From: Cellulosimicrobium marinum | GTDB taxonomy: Bacteria > Actinomycetota > Actinomycetes > Actinomycetales > Cellulomonadaceae | DNA: 64,000 nt | Assembly (NCBI RefSeq): GCF_020551945.1 | Contig: NZ_JAJBZH010000004.1 | Coordinates: 62,001-126,000, forward strand | Direction: 5' to 3' | Shown: piece after piece, positions 27,220 through 36,255 of the stretch | Position numbering within the stretch: the first letter of the stretch is position 1 | Layout: each line of letters opens with the position of its first letter | Made by a program: the position numbers and the translations under genes | Notes under the pieces: model-generated | Told to the model about the DNA's origin: nothing | Databases searched by the model: none | The model's input: only the letters and a program-made list of their open reading frames with translations

Positions 27220-29801
27220 GCGTCCTCCTTGCCGTGCGGTGCCGCCGCGGGGGTGGCGGGGGCGACGGACGCGATGCGATGCACCGCGACCGTGAGCTCG
27301 GCGTCGCGCGCCGGGTCCTGCGCGCGCAGCCGTCCCGCGTCCAGGGTCAGCGGGCGCACGAGGCGCCGGGCGGGTGAACCTGCCGGTCCGACCACCTCGA
27401 GCCACACCGACGAGCCGTCGGCGATCGCCTCGCGCAGCAGCCCCAACGCCTCCGCGGGGTCGGTTGTTCCGCCGCCGTCGGAGGTGGCGCGGCGCGTGCC
27501 CGACGCCGCCCGGCCGGCCCCGGCACCTCGCTCGCCGTCCTCGCGCCGCACCCCGTTCACGGGTGCGCCCGCCGCGCCGTCGTCGGGTGCGCCGTCCGGT
27601 GCTCCGCCTCGTCCGGGCCTGCGGGAGCGCTCGTCACGCCCCGTCCGGCCTGGGTCGCGGTCCGCGGCGCGCAGGCGCGCGACGAGCAGCGCGTACCGCG
27701 CGACCTGGGCGTCGCCGCCGTCCGTGCCACCGCCGTCCGCACCGTGGTCGCCCGGCCCGAACCCGGCGGCCGCGGCGCGGGCCCGCCGACGCCCGACCAC
27801 GACCCGGCCGCCGCCCTGCGCGCGGGGCCGCCGCCCGCCGTCGGGCACGAGCACGCGCCCGTCCGGCCCTTCGACGGCCGAGACGACCCCGTGCTCGCGC
27901 AGCGCGGCCTGGAGCTCGGCGGCGGGGACGGCGGCGGCGACGACCGTGGGGGCGAGGCGCACGAGGCCGAGGTGCCGCAGGCCGGGCGCCTCGGCGAGAC
28001 CGGCGAGCAGCGCGGGGTCCTCCGCGCGGACGTAGCTCGACGCGGTGCCCACGCGAACTCGGCCGTGGCGGCGGGCGGCGTCGCGCACGAGGTAGTCGAG
28101 CGGTTGGGGGACGGGGGTGCGCGAGTGCGCGGCGAGGTCGTCGAGGAGGTCGTCGGCGGTACGCCCGTGGTCGAGGGCGCGCACGACCGACTCCGCGGTG
28201 AACCGGACCGTGGTCGCCGCGCCGCGCGACTCGACGTCGGCGGCCACCTCGACGAGCCGTTCCAGCGCGCCCGACGGTCGCCCGGGGACGATCCCGGTGA
28301 GGTCGCCCTGGAGGAGGATCTCGTCGACCTGGGCCGGCAGGACCGCCTCGAACGCCGCGGCGAGGTCGTCCTCCGTGGACCCGCCGAGGAGCGCGAGGCC
28401 CGGCGCGGACAGGGCGCCCGCGCCCGTCACGCCGAGCAGCGCCGCCTCGCGCAGCAGCCCGGCGACCGCCTGCTCGGGCGGCACGGCGCGCGGGGTGCGC
28501 CACCGCAGCACCTCGACGACGTCGCCCGCCGTGGGCCCCCGGCCGGGGAGCGTCGCGAGCACGTCGAGCACCGACGCGCGCAGCCGCGGCACCCAGGGCC
28601 GCCACAGCTCCGGGTCGAGCGCGCCGCGCAGCGCCCCCTTCTCGTCCCGGCTCCCGACGAGCCACGGCGTGCGCCGCGACCGCCACCAGCCGCGCGCGAG
28701 CGTCGCCCACCGGTCGCCCAGGTCGTCGTCCAGCCAGTCCTCGGCCGCGGGGGTCGCGGTGAACGACGGCGGGTCGTCGCCGTCGTCCTCGACGAGCCCC
28801 GCGGCGGCGGCGAGCTCGACGACCGCGGCGGCGGTGGCGTCGTCGGTCTCGAGCGTCGTGGCGGTGCGGCGCAGGTCGCGCACGCCGAGCCCGCCGGAGC
28901 GCAGCACGCCGGGAGGGTTCTCCTGCCAGGCGGTGACGAGTCGTGCGACGAGCCGGACGGCCTCGAGCCCGGCGGACGCGGACTCGGCGCCGACGGTCCC
29001 CGGCGGGACCTCGCGCAGGCCGGGCACGGGCGGCGTGGTCCGGACCTCGCGCGCGGTGCGACCGCCGCGCAGCGCGAGCCCCACCTCGCGCGGGAGCACG
29101 ACGTGCCGGTCGTCCGTCGGGCGCAGGTAGTCGTGGTCGACCAGCCAGCCGACGGCGCGGCGCGCGGCGGGGTCGGAGCGCGGTGCGACCCCGACGGGCG
29201 GCCCCCAGGTGAGCGCGTCGAGGATCGCGGCCGCGCCGGGCGGCGCGTCGTCGGGCAGCGGCACGACCGCGCCCGGCGTCGTGGGCGTCGACACGCCCGT
29301 CGCGGGGCCGAGCCCGGCCGGGTAGGGGCCGAGGATCTCCGCGAGCCCGGGGGAGGGGCGTCGTCGTGCCGGTCCGGCGCTCGCGGCCGGCTGTGTCGCG
29401 GCCGGCTGTGTCGCGTCCGGTTCCGCCGCCTCCGGCGACCACACGAGCGCCGCCGCGTCGAGGTCGTCGAGCGTGCGCCCCACGAGGGCGACGCCCTCCG
29501 GGCCGTCAAGACCGAGGGCGTGCGCGACGTCGGCCGGGCTCACCGGACCGGACACGGGGTCGAGGACGAGCACGGCCTCGAGCACGTGGAGCTCGAACGC
29601 GTCGAGTCCCGCCAGGACGCGTTCGAGGCTCGTGCGGCTCGACGCGCGCGCGGCGAGCGACAGGAGGGTCGACGGCGACGGCGAGCCCAGGTCCGGGCGG
29701 CGCCTCAGCAGCGCGACGAGTCGCGCGTCGTCGCTCGCGCGCAGCACGTCGCCGAACGTCGCGGACCGTCCGGGCCGCGGTCCGGTCTGGGAGGTGGCCA
29801 T
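27216..29801 (-). CDS. Helicase-associated domain protein (XPB partner)
   Basis: 861 residues. No helicase motifs. It has N-terminal winged-helix-like segments (FGDVLRASDDARLVALLRRRPDL; LHVLEAVLVLDP) and a C-terminal 'helicase conserved C-terminal domain' type region (LLQGDLTGIVPGRPSGAL, VRVGTASSYVRAEDPALLAGL), interrupted by a long Arg/Gly/Asp-rich stretch at about 690-790, probably disordered. It ends in a WYL-like segment VWLEVVGPAGSPARRLVRPL. Translationally coupled to XPB by ATGA, so it is probably a partner in the same repair process. Function not established. Confidence 0.75.
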   Translation of the reverse strand: MATSQTGPRPGRSATFGDVLRASDDARLVALLRRRPDLGSPSPSTLLSLAARASSRTSLERVLAGLDAFELHVLEAVLVLDPVSGPVSPADVAHALGLDGPEGVALVGRTLDDLDAAALVWSPEAAEPDATQPAATQPAASAGPARRRPSPGLAEILGPYPAGLGPATGVSTPTTPGAVVPLPDDAPPGAAAILDALTWGPPVGVAPRSDPAARRAVGWLVDHDYLRPTDDRHVVLPREVGLALRGGRTAREVRTTPPVPGLREVPPGTVGAESASAGLEAVRLVARLVTAWQENPPGVLRSGGLGVRDLRRTATTLETDDATAAAVVELAAAAGLVEDDGDDPPSFTATPAAEDWLDDDLGDRWATLARGWWRSRRTPWLVGSRDEKGALRGALDPELWRPWVPRLRASVLDVLATLPGRGPTAGDVVEVLRWRTPRAVPPEQAVAGLLREAALLGVTGAGALSAPGLALLGGSTEDDLAAAFEAVLPAQVDEILLQGDLTGIVPGRPSGALERLVEVAADVESRGAATTVRFTAESVVRALDHGRTADDLLDDLAAHSRTPVPQPLDYLVRDAARRHGRVRVGTASSYVRAEDPALLAGLAEAPGLRHLGLVRLAPTVVAAAVPAAELQAALREHGVVSAVEGPDGRVLVPDGGRRPRAQGGGRVVVGRRRARAAAAGFGPGDHGADGGGTDGGDAQVARYALLVARLRAADRDPGRTGRDERSRRPGRGGAPDGAPDDGAAGAPVNGVRREDGERGAGAGRAASGTRRATSDGGGTTDPAEALGLLREAIADGSSVWLEVVGPAGSPARRLVRPLTLDAGRLRAQDPARDAELTVAVHRIASVAPATPAAAPHGKEDA

Positions 29802-29844
29802 CCGTTCGATGCTACGCGTGCGCGGTGCACCAGGTCGGCGCACC

Positions 29845-29913
29845 GAGGTCGGCGGACCGGGGCGAGGTCGGCACTCCCGGTCCGCCGAGTTCGTCCAGGT
29901 CTGCCGACCTCGG
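29845..29913. repeat. 69-bp dispersed element, copy A
   Basis: Matches 31013-31081 over its full 69 bp with only scattered changes, same orientation. It contains a perfect 13-bp inverted repeat (TCGGCGGACCGGG at 29849-29861 and its complement at 29876-29888) and repeated GAGGTCGGC and TGCCGAC boxes. It lies between the start of the helicase partner gene and the 3' end of the DUF559 gene. Confidence 0.8.
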
Positions 29914-29935
29914 TGCACACCGGGGCCCCGACCGA

Positions 29936-30907
29936 TCAGGACACGCCCTGCCGACGGCGCAGCGGCGGCAGCGCACGATCCACCCGGAGCCCTGCCATCA
30001 CCTCCGGCGGGACGCGGCGCAGGACCCGGCGCGCGACGTCCGAGGGGTCGTCGTACGCGGTGCACCGCAGCACCCGGAACCCGAGGCGTTCGATCGCCTC
30101 CTGCCGCCGCTTCTCGGCGACGAGCACCGAGCCGGGGTCCGACGCCGGGGCGACCCCGCCACGATCCGTCCGGTACTTCACGAGCCCGTCGAACTCGAGC
30201 AGCAGCCGCCAGGCCGGCCACCCGACGTCGGCCCGGACGTCGCCGACCTCCGTGCGCAGCGGGACCTGGGTCGTCGGCCGCGGTAGTCCGAGGCGGAGCA
30301 CGAGATAGCGCATCCACGACTCCCACGCCGACTCGGCGCCGTCGTCCGCGAGCGCCAGCACGTGGCGGGCGCGGCGGGTACCGCGTCCCGAGCCGGCCGC
30401 GTCGAGGAGCACCGCCACCTCCTCGCGGCGCACCCCGGCGGCGAGGGCGGAGTCGGCGAGCACCAGTCCGTCGAGCGCCGGGAGCGTGCGCAGGCAGTCG
30501 GCCACCGTCCGGGGCAGGGACGTGACGGGCAGGCCGCGTACGACGCGACGGTCGGCGGGCGCGACGGAACCGACGTGGCGGCGGAGGTCCTGCGCGGCGG
30601 ATCCCGAGCGCCGGTAGGACTGCACGACGTCGGTGCGGTCGGGGGTCTCCCAGAGCCGGAGCCGGTGGACGAGCGCCGCGGTGGTGTGGCTGAACACGTG
30701 GTCGGCGCGTAGCGACCGGTGGACGGCGCGGGCGGTGTCGAGGAGGCGCTCACGTCCTGCCGCGTGCCTCGACGGCTGCGGTGGGGGTGCGTCACGGTAG
30801 GCGCCGTGCCGGAGGCGTTCCCACTCCCCGGTGGCGGAGGCGTGGCGCACCCGCTCCTCGGGGTGGTCGCGGGCGAGGTGGATGCGGTCGTCGTCGGGGG
30901 TGAGCAC
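29936..30907 (-). CDS. DUF559/AbiEi-like protein with Vsr-type endonuclease fold
   Basis: 323 residues. The N-terminal ~60 residues (EERVRHASATGEWERLRHGAYRD) look like the winged-helix domain of AbiEi-type antitoxins. The C-terminal part has the DUF559 signature (DVRADVGWPAWRLLLEFDG, then RRQEAIERLGFRVLRC), related to very-short-patch-repair nucleases, with the E-x-D pair of a PD-(D/E)xK-like site. These solitary proteins are frequent in actinobacteria and unassigned. No AbiEii-like toxin partner is adjacent. Copies of a 69-bp element lie on both sides of the gene. Confidence 0.7.
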   Translation of the reverse strand: MLTPDDDRIHLARDHPEERVRHASATGEWERLRHGAYRDAPPPQPSRHAAGRERLLDTARAVHRSLRADHVFSHTTAALVHRLRLWETPDRTDVVQSYRRSGSAAQDLRRHVGSVAPADRRVVRGLPVTSLPRTVADCLRTLPALDGLVLADSALAAGVRREEVAVLLDAAGSGRGTRRARHVLALADDGAESAWESWMRYLVLRLGLPRPTTQVPLRTEVGDVRADVGWPAWRLLLEFDGLVKYRTDRGGVAPASDPGSVLVAEKRRQEAIERLGFRVLRCTAYDDPSDVARRVLRRVPPEVMAGLRVDRALPPLRRRQGVS

Positions 30908-31012
30908 GCGGCCCAGCGTGCCTGCGTGTCCGTGCCGTGGGGACGGGGCGGGTCCAGGTCTGTGGATGGAGGCCACGGGACGACGGCCTGTGGACGGCGT
31001 GGCGGCGGTGCC

Positions 31013-31081
31013 GAGCTCGGCGGACGCGGGCGAGCTCGGCACGTCCGGTCCGCCGACGTCGGCGGGGTCTGCCGACGTCGG
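31013..31081. repeat. 69-bp dispersed element, copy B
   Basis: Second copy of the element at 29845-29913, about 1.17 kb away, same orientation, located between the divergent DUF559 and cold-shock genes, where promoters are expected. The inner inverted repeat is less perfect than in copy A. Confidence 0.8.
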
Positions 31082-31174
31082 CGCGGGTGCCGCCGGGCCG
31101 GGAGGATGCGGCGACCTGCCGGGGCGGCCGGTAGCCTGGGGGTCCTGGTCCCTTCGAGCACGAACGAGGTTCAC

Positions 31175-31558
31175 GTGCCCACCGGCAAGGTCAAGTGGTT
31201 CGACACCGAGCGCGGGTTCGGCTTCATCGCCGCCGACGACGGCGGCGAGGTCTTCCTGCACGCCTCCGCGCTCCCCGCGGGAGCACCCGCGCCCAAGCCG
31301 GGCTCCCGGCTCGACTTCAGCGTCGCCGACGGTCGTCGCGGCCCGCAGGCGCTGTCCGTCACGCTCCTCGACCCGCCCCCGTCGGTGGCCAAGGCGAAGC
31401 GACGCTCGGCCGAGGAGATGGCGGTGATCGTCGAGGACCTCATCAAGGAGCTCGACGGCGTCGGCAACGGCCTGCGCCGCGGCCGTTACCCGGAGAAGAG
31501 CAAGGCGACGAAGGTCGCGGCCGTGCTGCGCGCGGTCGCGGACGAGATCGAGGTCTGA
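31175..31558 (+). CDS. Cold-shock domain protein with C-terminal extension
   Basis: 127 residues. Cold-shock fold in the first ~68 residues: GKVKWFDTERGFGFI (RNP1) and VFLHASAL (RNP2), which bind single-stranded RNA/DNA. Unlike CspA (about 67 residues), it carries a basic helical extension of about 60 residues (KAKRRSAEEM, LRRGRYPEKSKATKVAAVLRAVADEIEV). First of a three-gene set with DUF3027 and a sacsin-like ATPase; the next ATG is 2 bp away. GTG chosen because homology begins at VPTGKVKWF. Confidence 0.92.
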   Translation: MPTGKVKWFDTERGFGFIAADDGGEVFLHASALPAGAPAPKPGSRLDFSVADGRRGPQALSVTLLDPPPSVAKAKRRSAEEMAVIVEDLIKELDGVGNGLRRGRYPEKSKATKVAAVLRAVADEIEV

Positions 31559-31560
31559 GC

Positions 31561-32499
31561 ATGGGTGCCGTCGCAGCCGCCACGGAGCGCGCGCAGGGCG
31601 TGTCCGCCCGGGCCGCGCGCGACACCGTCCTCGTCGGCGCGGCCGACCTCGCGCGCGCCGCCGCGGAGGAGGTCGCGCAGAGCCCCGCCGACGTCGGCGA
31701 GCACCTGGGGACCGTCGCGGAGGCCGACCGCCTCATCTCGCACCGGTTCGCGTGCACGACGCGCGGGTACGCGGGCTGGCACTGGACGGTCACCCTGGCG
31801 CGCGTGCCCCGTGGCCGCACCGCGACGGTGTGCGAGGTGGAGCTCCTGCCGGGCGACGGCGCGCTCCTCGCGCCCGCGTGGCTGCCGTGGTCGGAGCGGC
31901 TGCGCCCCGGTGACGTCGGGCCCGGGGACGTCCTGCCGTTCCGCGCCGACGACCCGCGCCTGGAGCCCGGCTACGTGGCGACGGGCGACGAGGAGCAGGA
32001 CGCCGTCGCGATCGACGAGCTCGCCCTCGCGCGCGCCCGTGTGCTGTCCCCGCAGGGTCGTGACGAGGCGGCCGAGCGGTGGTACCGCGGCTCGCGCGGC
32101 CCCACGGCGCGCGGCGCCGTCGCGGCGAGCGCCGAGTGCGGGTCCTGCGGCTTCCTCGTCCCGCTCCAGGGCGCGCTGGGCCAGGTGTTCGGCGTGTGCG
32201 CGAACGCGTGGTCGCCCGACGACGGCAAGGTCGTGAGCCTCGACCACGGCTGTGGCGCGCACTCCGAGACGGACGTGGACCCGCAGCCCAGCGACTGGCC
32301 GGACACGGCGCCGCTCGTCGACGAGCTGCACGTCGAGCTCGTCTCCGTCCTGGAGGCCGCGGCCACGGGCTCCGCCGCCACGGACACGGACGCCGCCACG
32401 GGCACAGACCCAGCCACCGACACCGCCGCGGACACCGACGCCGCCACCACCGACTCCGCCGAGACGCGCCCCGCCGCCGAGGACGAGCCCTCCGCGTGA
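31561..32499 (+). CDS. DUF3027 family protein
   Basis: 312 residues. Recognisable as actinobacterial DUF3027: a helical N-terminal part, WHWTVTLARVPR and WLPWSERLRPGDVGPGDVLP, then a zinc-ribbon-like cluster ECGSCGFLVPLQG with Cys at CANAW and CGAHSE, possibly four metal ligands. The last ~60 residues are an acidic Ala/Thr/Asp repeat tail, probably disordered. Function unknown. Coupled to neighbours on both sides (2 bp after the cold-shock gene, 4-bp overlap with the ATPase gene). Confidence 0.85.
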   Translation: MGAVAAATERAQGVSARAARDTVLVGAADLARAAAEEVAQSPADVGEHLGTVAEADRLISHRFACTTRGYAGWHWTVTLARVPRGRTATVCEVELLPGDGALLAPAWLPWSERLRPGDVGPGDVLPFRADDPRLEPGYVATGDEEQDAVAIDELALARARVLSPQGRDEAAERWYRGSRGPTARGAVAASAECGSCGFLVPLQGALGQVFGVCANAWSPDDGKVVSLDHGCGAHSETDVDPQPSDWPDTAPLVDELHVELVSVLEAAATGSAATDTDAATGTDPATDTAADTDAATTDSAETRPAAEDEPSA

Positions 32500-35400
32500 C
32501 GCCGGACCCCTTCGGGACCGAGGCGCTGCGACGCGCTGTCCTCGAGGCCTGGCGCTCGTCGCCGACGCGGCTGCGCGAGGACGCCAACACGGAGGAGGAC
32601 CACGCCCACGGGTCGTACCGCGGGCGGGTCGTCGTCGAGCTCGCGCAGAACGCCGCCGACGCCGCGACGCGCGCCGGCGTGCCGGGTCGCGTGCACCTGG
32701 GGCTGCGGGCGCCGTCGGGCCCCGAGGACCCCTGGGTGCTGCGGGTCGCGAGCACGGGTGCGCCGCTCGACGCGGCGGGCGTGGCGTCGCTGGCCGCGAT
32801 GCGCGCCTCCGCGACAGGGTCCGGTGCGTCGGGCGCGACCGTCGGTCGCTTCGGGGTGGGGTTCGCCGCGCTGCGCTCGGTGGCCGACGAGATCCGGATC
32901 GGCTCGGGGGAGCGGGCGGTCGAGTTCTCCCTCGCGCGCACGCGCGCCGTTCTCGCGGGCGAGGAGGCGCTCGCCTCCGAGGTCGGACGCCGGGGCGACC
33001 GCCTCCCGGTCCTGCGCCTGCCGTTCCCGGCTCGCACCGACGTGCCCGCCGGGTACGACACGGTGGTCGAGGCCGTGCTGCGCGACGACGAGGCCGTCGC
33101 CGCCGTCCGGTCCGAGCTCGCGGACGTCGGGGACGCGCTGCTCCTCGCGCTCCCCGCCCTGGCCGAGGTCGTGGTCGACGACACGACCACGCGCCGCGTC
33201 GCGGACGTCGCCGACCGCTGGACGGTGCTGCGCCGGTCCGGGACGGTCGACGCCGCGCTCCTCGCCGACCGGCCGGTGGAGGAGCGCACGCGCACGGGGT
33301 GGTCGGTGGTGTGGGCGCTGCCGCGCGGGAGCGGGACGGCAGCTGACGCCGCGCCCGACGTCGTGCACGCCCCGACGCCGACGGAGGAGCCGTCGTCGTT
33401 CCCCGCGCTCCTCGTGGCGTCGTTCCCGCTCGACCCGTCCCGGCGGCACGTGTCCTCGGGGGCGCTCGCGGACCACGTGGCGCGGCGCGCCGGTGAGGTG
33501 TACGCGGAGCTCCTGGCGTCCGTGGCGCCCGAGCGCGGCGCGCGCGTCCTGGAGCTCGTCCCCACGGGGCTGCCGCGCGGTGCCGTGGACGCGGCCGTGC
33601 GCGACGCCGCGGTCCGGGCGCTCGCCACGACGCCGTTGCTGCCGTCCGCGGCCGGCGACGAGGACGGGTCGCTCGACGGCGGCGCGGACCTCCTGCGACC
33701 GGACCGCGCCCGCCTGCTCGCGGGCGACGTCGGGTCCGACGCGCGGCTCCTCGCCGCCCTCGGGGGCTCCGACCTGGTGGCGGTCCCGCCCGCGCTGGCG
33801 GGTGCGGCGTGGACCCTGGGCGTGCAGGTGGTGGACCTCGGGGACGTCGTGGACGCGCTGCCGACGTCGTGGCCGCCCGCGCGGTGGGCCGCGCTGTACG
33901 ACGCGGTGGCGCCGTGGGCGGGCGACCGCCGGGTCGTGGACGCGCTCGGCGCGGTGCCCGTGCCGCTGGCGGACGGGCGCACGGTCCGGGGCCCGCGCGG
34001 GCTGCTGCTGCTCGACGACGGCGGGTCCGGGGCGCGGGACCTCGCCGACCTCGGGCTGCGCGTCGTGGACTCCCGCGCCGCGCACCCCCTGCTCGAACGC
34101 CTGGGCGCCCGGACCGCGGACGTGCGCACGGTGGCGGCGGACCCTGCGGTGCGTGCGCACGTCCTCGCCGCGGCGCGCGACGCCGAGGACGGGGAGGACG
34201 TCGTGGACCGCGTGGACCGGCTGCTCGGGCTCGCGGCGGCGGTCGTCGCGGGGCACGAGGGGTCGGCGGCACGGGTCGGTGCGGTCGACGCCGCGACGGT
34301 GGGCGCCCTCCCGTTCTGGTGGGGCGAGCTGCCGCTGGTCGACGCGTCCGGGGAGCGGGCCCCGGCCCGGTCCCTCGCCCTGGACGGGTCGTGGGCGGCG
34401 CGGTCGCTCGACCTCGACCTGGTCGACGCCGACGTGGCCGCGCGATGGGGCGAGGAGGTCCTGCGGGCGGTGGGGGTCGCCGTCGGGCCGACGGTGCTGC
34501 GCGTGCACGACGTCCTCACCCCGCTGCCCGGCGAGGAGCCCGACCTGCGCAGCGCCGAGCCGGAGGGCTGGCTCCCGGACTGGGACGCGTACCTGGCCCA
34601 CCTCGGGGACGTGCTCGGGCCGGGCGTGTTCGTCGGGGACGTGGTCGCGGTCGCGGACCTCGACGCGGTGCCCGACGACGCGTGGCCGGGCGTGCTCGCG
34701 GACCTCGCCGCGGACCCGGGCGCGCGGGCGGCGCTGCTGCAGCCGGTGCGGGCACCGGGCGGGGCGGGCGTCGCGGCGTCGTACACCGCGTGGTGGCTGA
34801 CGGAGGAGCTCGGGGGGCCGTTCGCGCTGGGCGGGGTGCCGTTCCTGCGTCCCGTCCCGCCCGCGCTGCACGGCCTGGACGACGACGTGCTCGTCGCACT
34901 CGGCGGCGTCCGGGACCTGGGCGACGTCGAGGCCGCGCGGTGGCCGGAACTCCTGGACGGTCTCGGGCCCGTCGGCTCCCGGGTCCCCGCCGAGGACGCA
35001 CTCGCCCTGTGGCGTGCTCTCGCGGTCCTCGCCGAGCGGGGCGAGCAGCTCGACCCCGCCCCCGACCGGGTCCCCGCGATCGGGTCGTCCGGGGTGCCCG
35101 TCGTCGCGGAGGCCCGCGACGTGGTGGTCGCACCCGACCCCCGGTGGGCGCCGTCGCGCCCCGTGGTCCCGGTACCGCCGTCCCTGGTGGACGACGCCGC
35201 CGACCTCCTCGACGTCGACGTCCCCCCGCAAGACGGCCCCGACCCCGACGGCCCGGGCACGGCGGAGCCGGTGCCTGCGGGCGCGGCGCGCGCGCTCCCG
35301 GGGCTGCCGTCGACGTGGTGGCGGCACGGGCGCCTGACGGTGGCGGGCGTCGTCGTGCCGTGGTGGGTCGTGGGCGACGGGGAGCGGGCCCGGGTCCACG

Positions 35401-35561
35401 CGGTCGACGTGGCGGGGCTCGCCGCGGGGCTCGCGGCGGCGTCGGGCCGTTTCGCGGCCCGCCACGTCCTGGTCGACGTGCTCACCGACGCGCTCGCGGG
35501 CGGCGACGTCGACGCCGCGCTGGCGCGGTCCGCGTGGGACTCGCCGGCCGGGGCCGGCTGA
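32496..35561 (+). CDS. Sacsin/Hsp90-like GHKL ATPase protein
   Basis: 1021 residues. N-terminal GHKL ATPase domain (about 1-190) with N-box VVELAQNAADAA, a divergent G1 region (VASTGAPLDAAGV, lacking the usual DxGxG) and G2 GRFGVGF, as in sacsin N-terminal-like domains. The rest (about 200-1020) is a large, Asp/Ala-rich region with no motif I recognise. Called 'Hsp90-like' in related genomes, but it has no Hsp90 middle domain. GTG start overlaps the DUF3027 stop by 4 bp. A chaperone or RNA-linked role with the cold-shock protein is speculation. Confidence 0.8.
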   Translation: MTPDPFGTEALRRAVLEAWRSSPTRLREDANTEEDHAHGSYRGRVVVELAQNAADAATRAGVPGRVHLGLRAPSGPEDPWVLRVASTGAPLDAAGVASLAAMRASATGSGASGATVGRFGVGFAALRSVADEIRIGSGERAVEFSLARTRAVLAGEEALASEVGRRGDRLPVLRLPFPARTDVPAGYDTVVEAVLRDDEAVAAVRSELADVGDALLLALPALAEVVVDDTTTRRVADVADRWTVLRRSGTVDAALLADRPVEERTRTGWSVVWALPRGSGTAADAAPDVVHAPTPTEEPSSFPALLVASFPLDPSRRHVSSGALADHVARRAGEVYAELLASVAPERGARVLELVPTGLPRGAVDAAVRDAAVRALATTPLLPSAAGDEDGSLDGGADLLRPDRARLLAGDVGSDARLLAALGGSDLVAVPPALAGAAWTLGVQVVDLGDVVDALPTSWPPARWAALYDAVAPWAGDRRVVDALGAVPVPLADGRTVRGPRGLLLLDDGGSGARDLADLGLRVVDSRAAHPLLERLGARTADVRTVAADPAVRAHVLAAARDAEDGEDVVDRVDRLLGLAAAVVAGHEGSAARVGAVDAATVGALPFWWGELPLVDASGERAPARSLALDGSWAARSLDLDLVDADVAARWGEEVLRAVGVAVGPTVLRVHDVLTPLPGEEPDLRSAEPEGWLPDWDAYLAHLGDVLGPGVFVGDVVAVADLDAVPDDAWPGVLADLAADPGARAALLQPVRAPGGAGVAASYTAWWLTEELGGPFALGGVPFLRPVPPALHGLDDDVLVALGGVRDLGDVEAARWPELLDGLGPVGSRVPAEDALALWRALAVLAERGEQLDPAPDRVPAIGSSGVPVVAEARDVVVAPDPRWAPSRPVVPVPPSLVDDAADLLDVDVPPQDGPDPDGPGTAEPVPAGAARALPGLPSTWWRHGRLTVAGVVVPWWVVGDGERARVHAVDVAGLAAGLAAASGRFAARHVLVDVLTDALAGGDVDAALARSAWDSPAGAG

Positions 35562-35577
35562 CGGACGGAGCCGTCGG

Positions 35578-35829
35578 TCAGCGGTCGGCGGGTGCGCGGT
35601 GCCGGTGCTCCCACCACAGTGCCGCGCCGCCGAGGAGCAGCCCGGCGACGCACGTCGAGACCCCGCGCGGTCCGGCCGTCCCGGTCACGAGGAGGACGCC
35701 GCACACCACGAGCGCCACCGTCCACAGCCCCATCCCCGCGAGGATCACGGCGCGCAGGTCCACGCGCTGCGGCTCGGGCTCGGCGCGGCGACGGTCGGGG
35801 TGCAGGAGGAGCGTGACGAACGAGGGCAC
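35578..35829 (-). CDS. DUF2530 small membrane protein
   Basis: 83 residues with two hydrophobic helices (AVILAGMGLWTVALVVCGVLL and VSTCVAGLLLGGAALWW) and charged ends. Matches the actinobacterial DUF2530 family. GTG at 35829 gives VPSFVTLLLHPDRRR; the longer frame upstream is non-coding. Convergent with the ATPase gene, 16 bp apart. Confidence 0.8.
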   Translation of the reverse strand: MPSFVTLLLHPDRRRAEPEPQRVDLRAVILAGMGLWTVALVVCGVLLVTGTAGPRGVSTCVAGLLLGGAALWWEHRHRAPADR

Positions 35830-36222
35830 GCGGTCATCGTATCGACAGGTCGATTTCACCCGGGGGGCCCTGTCACGCCGGACCCTGGTGCGCGATCCTG
35901 TCCTGGTGTGAGCAGCCGACAGGGCGTGACGCCCGGCACGCGAGGACGGGTGCCGACGCAGGGGGCCGCGCGGTGCGACGGGGCAGGCGGAGGTGGCCGG
36001 CTGTACGGCGGGTACTCCGACGGTAGCCCGCCGGGGCTCCGCGGAACACCATTTGTGGACACTCGTCCAACAAACTTCTGGCCCGGCTCGCGCGCCGCGT
36101 GTCCGCGGGAACACGCCGCTCGTGAGGCGTCGGACGGCCGCGCGCGGCCGACCTTCTCACCCGGGTGAAAGCCCGGCTAAACCCTCGTTGGAAAACTTCG
36201 TCGAACCCTAGGATGAGTCGCC
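35830..36222 (+). promoter_or_regulatory. Long upstream region of the sugar transferase gene
   Basis: About 390 bp without a credible gene. It holds TCACCCGGG at 35856-35864 and a 12-bp palindrome TCACCCGGGTGA at 36157-36168, possible sites for one regulator, and A/T-richer patches near 36045-36085 and 36180-36215. TTGGAA (36188-36193) and TAGGAT (36209-36214) are a possible promoter, with a short 15-bp spacer. I could not match a known riboswitch. Confidence 0.4.
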
Positions 36223-36255
36223 ATGCAGGGGATTGAGCAGACCGGAGGTGGACGG

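Noticed and set aside
27744-30308. Plus-strand ORF of 854 codons opposite the helicase partner gene
   Set aside because: Shadow of the real minus-strand gene, which overlaps XPB in the usual way and has recognisable domains.
29845-31081. Insertion sequence or miniature transposon bounded by the 69-bp copies
   Set aside because: The copies are direct repeats without terminal inverted repeats or target duplications, and no transposase is present. Kept only as an unexplained element.
35886-36222. Riboswitch upstream of the sugar transferase
   Set aside because: Some hairpins can be drawn, but I could not match the conserved elements of c-di-AMP, c-di-GMP or other known classes.
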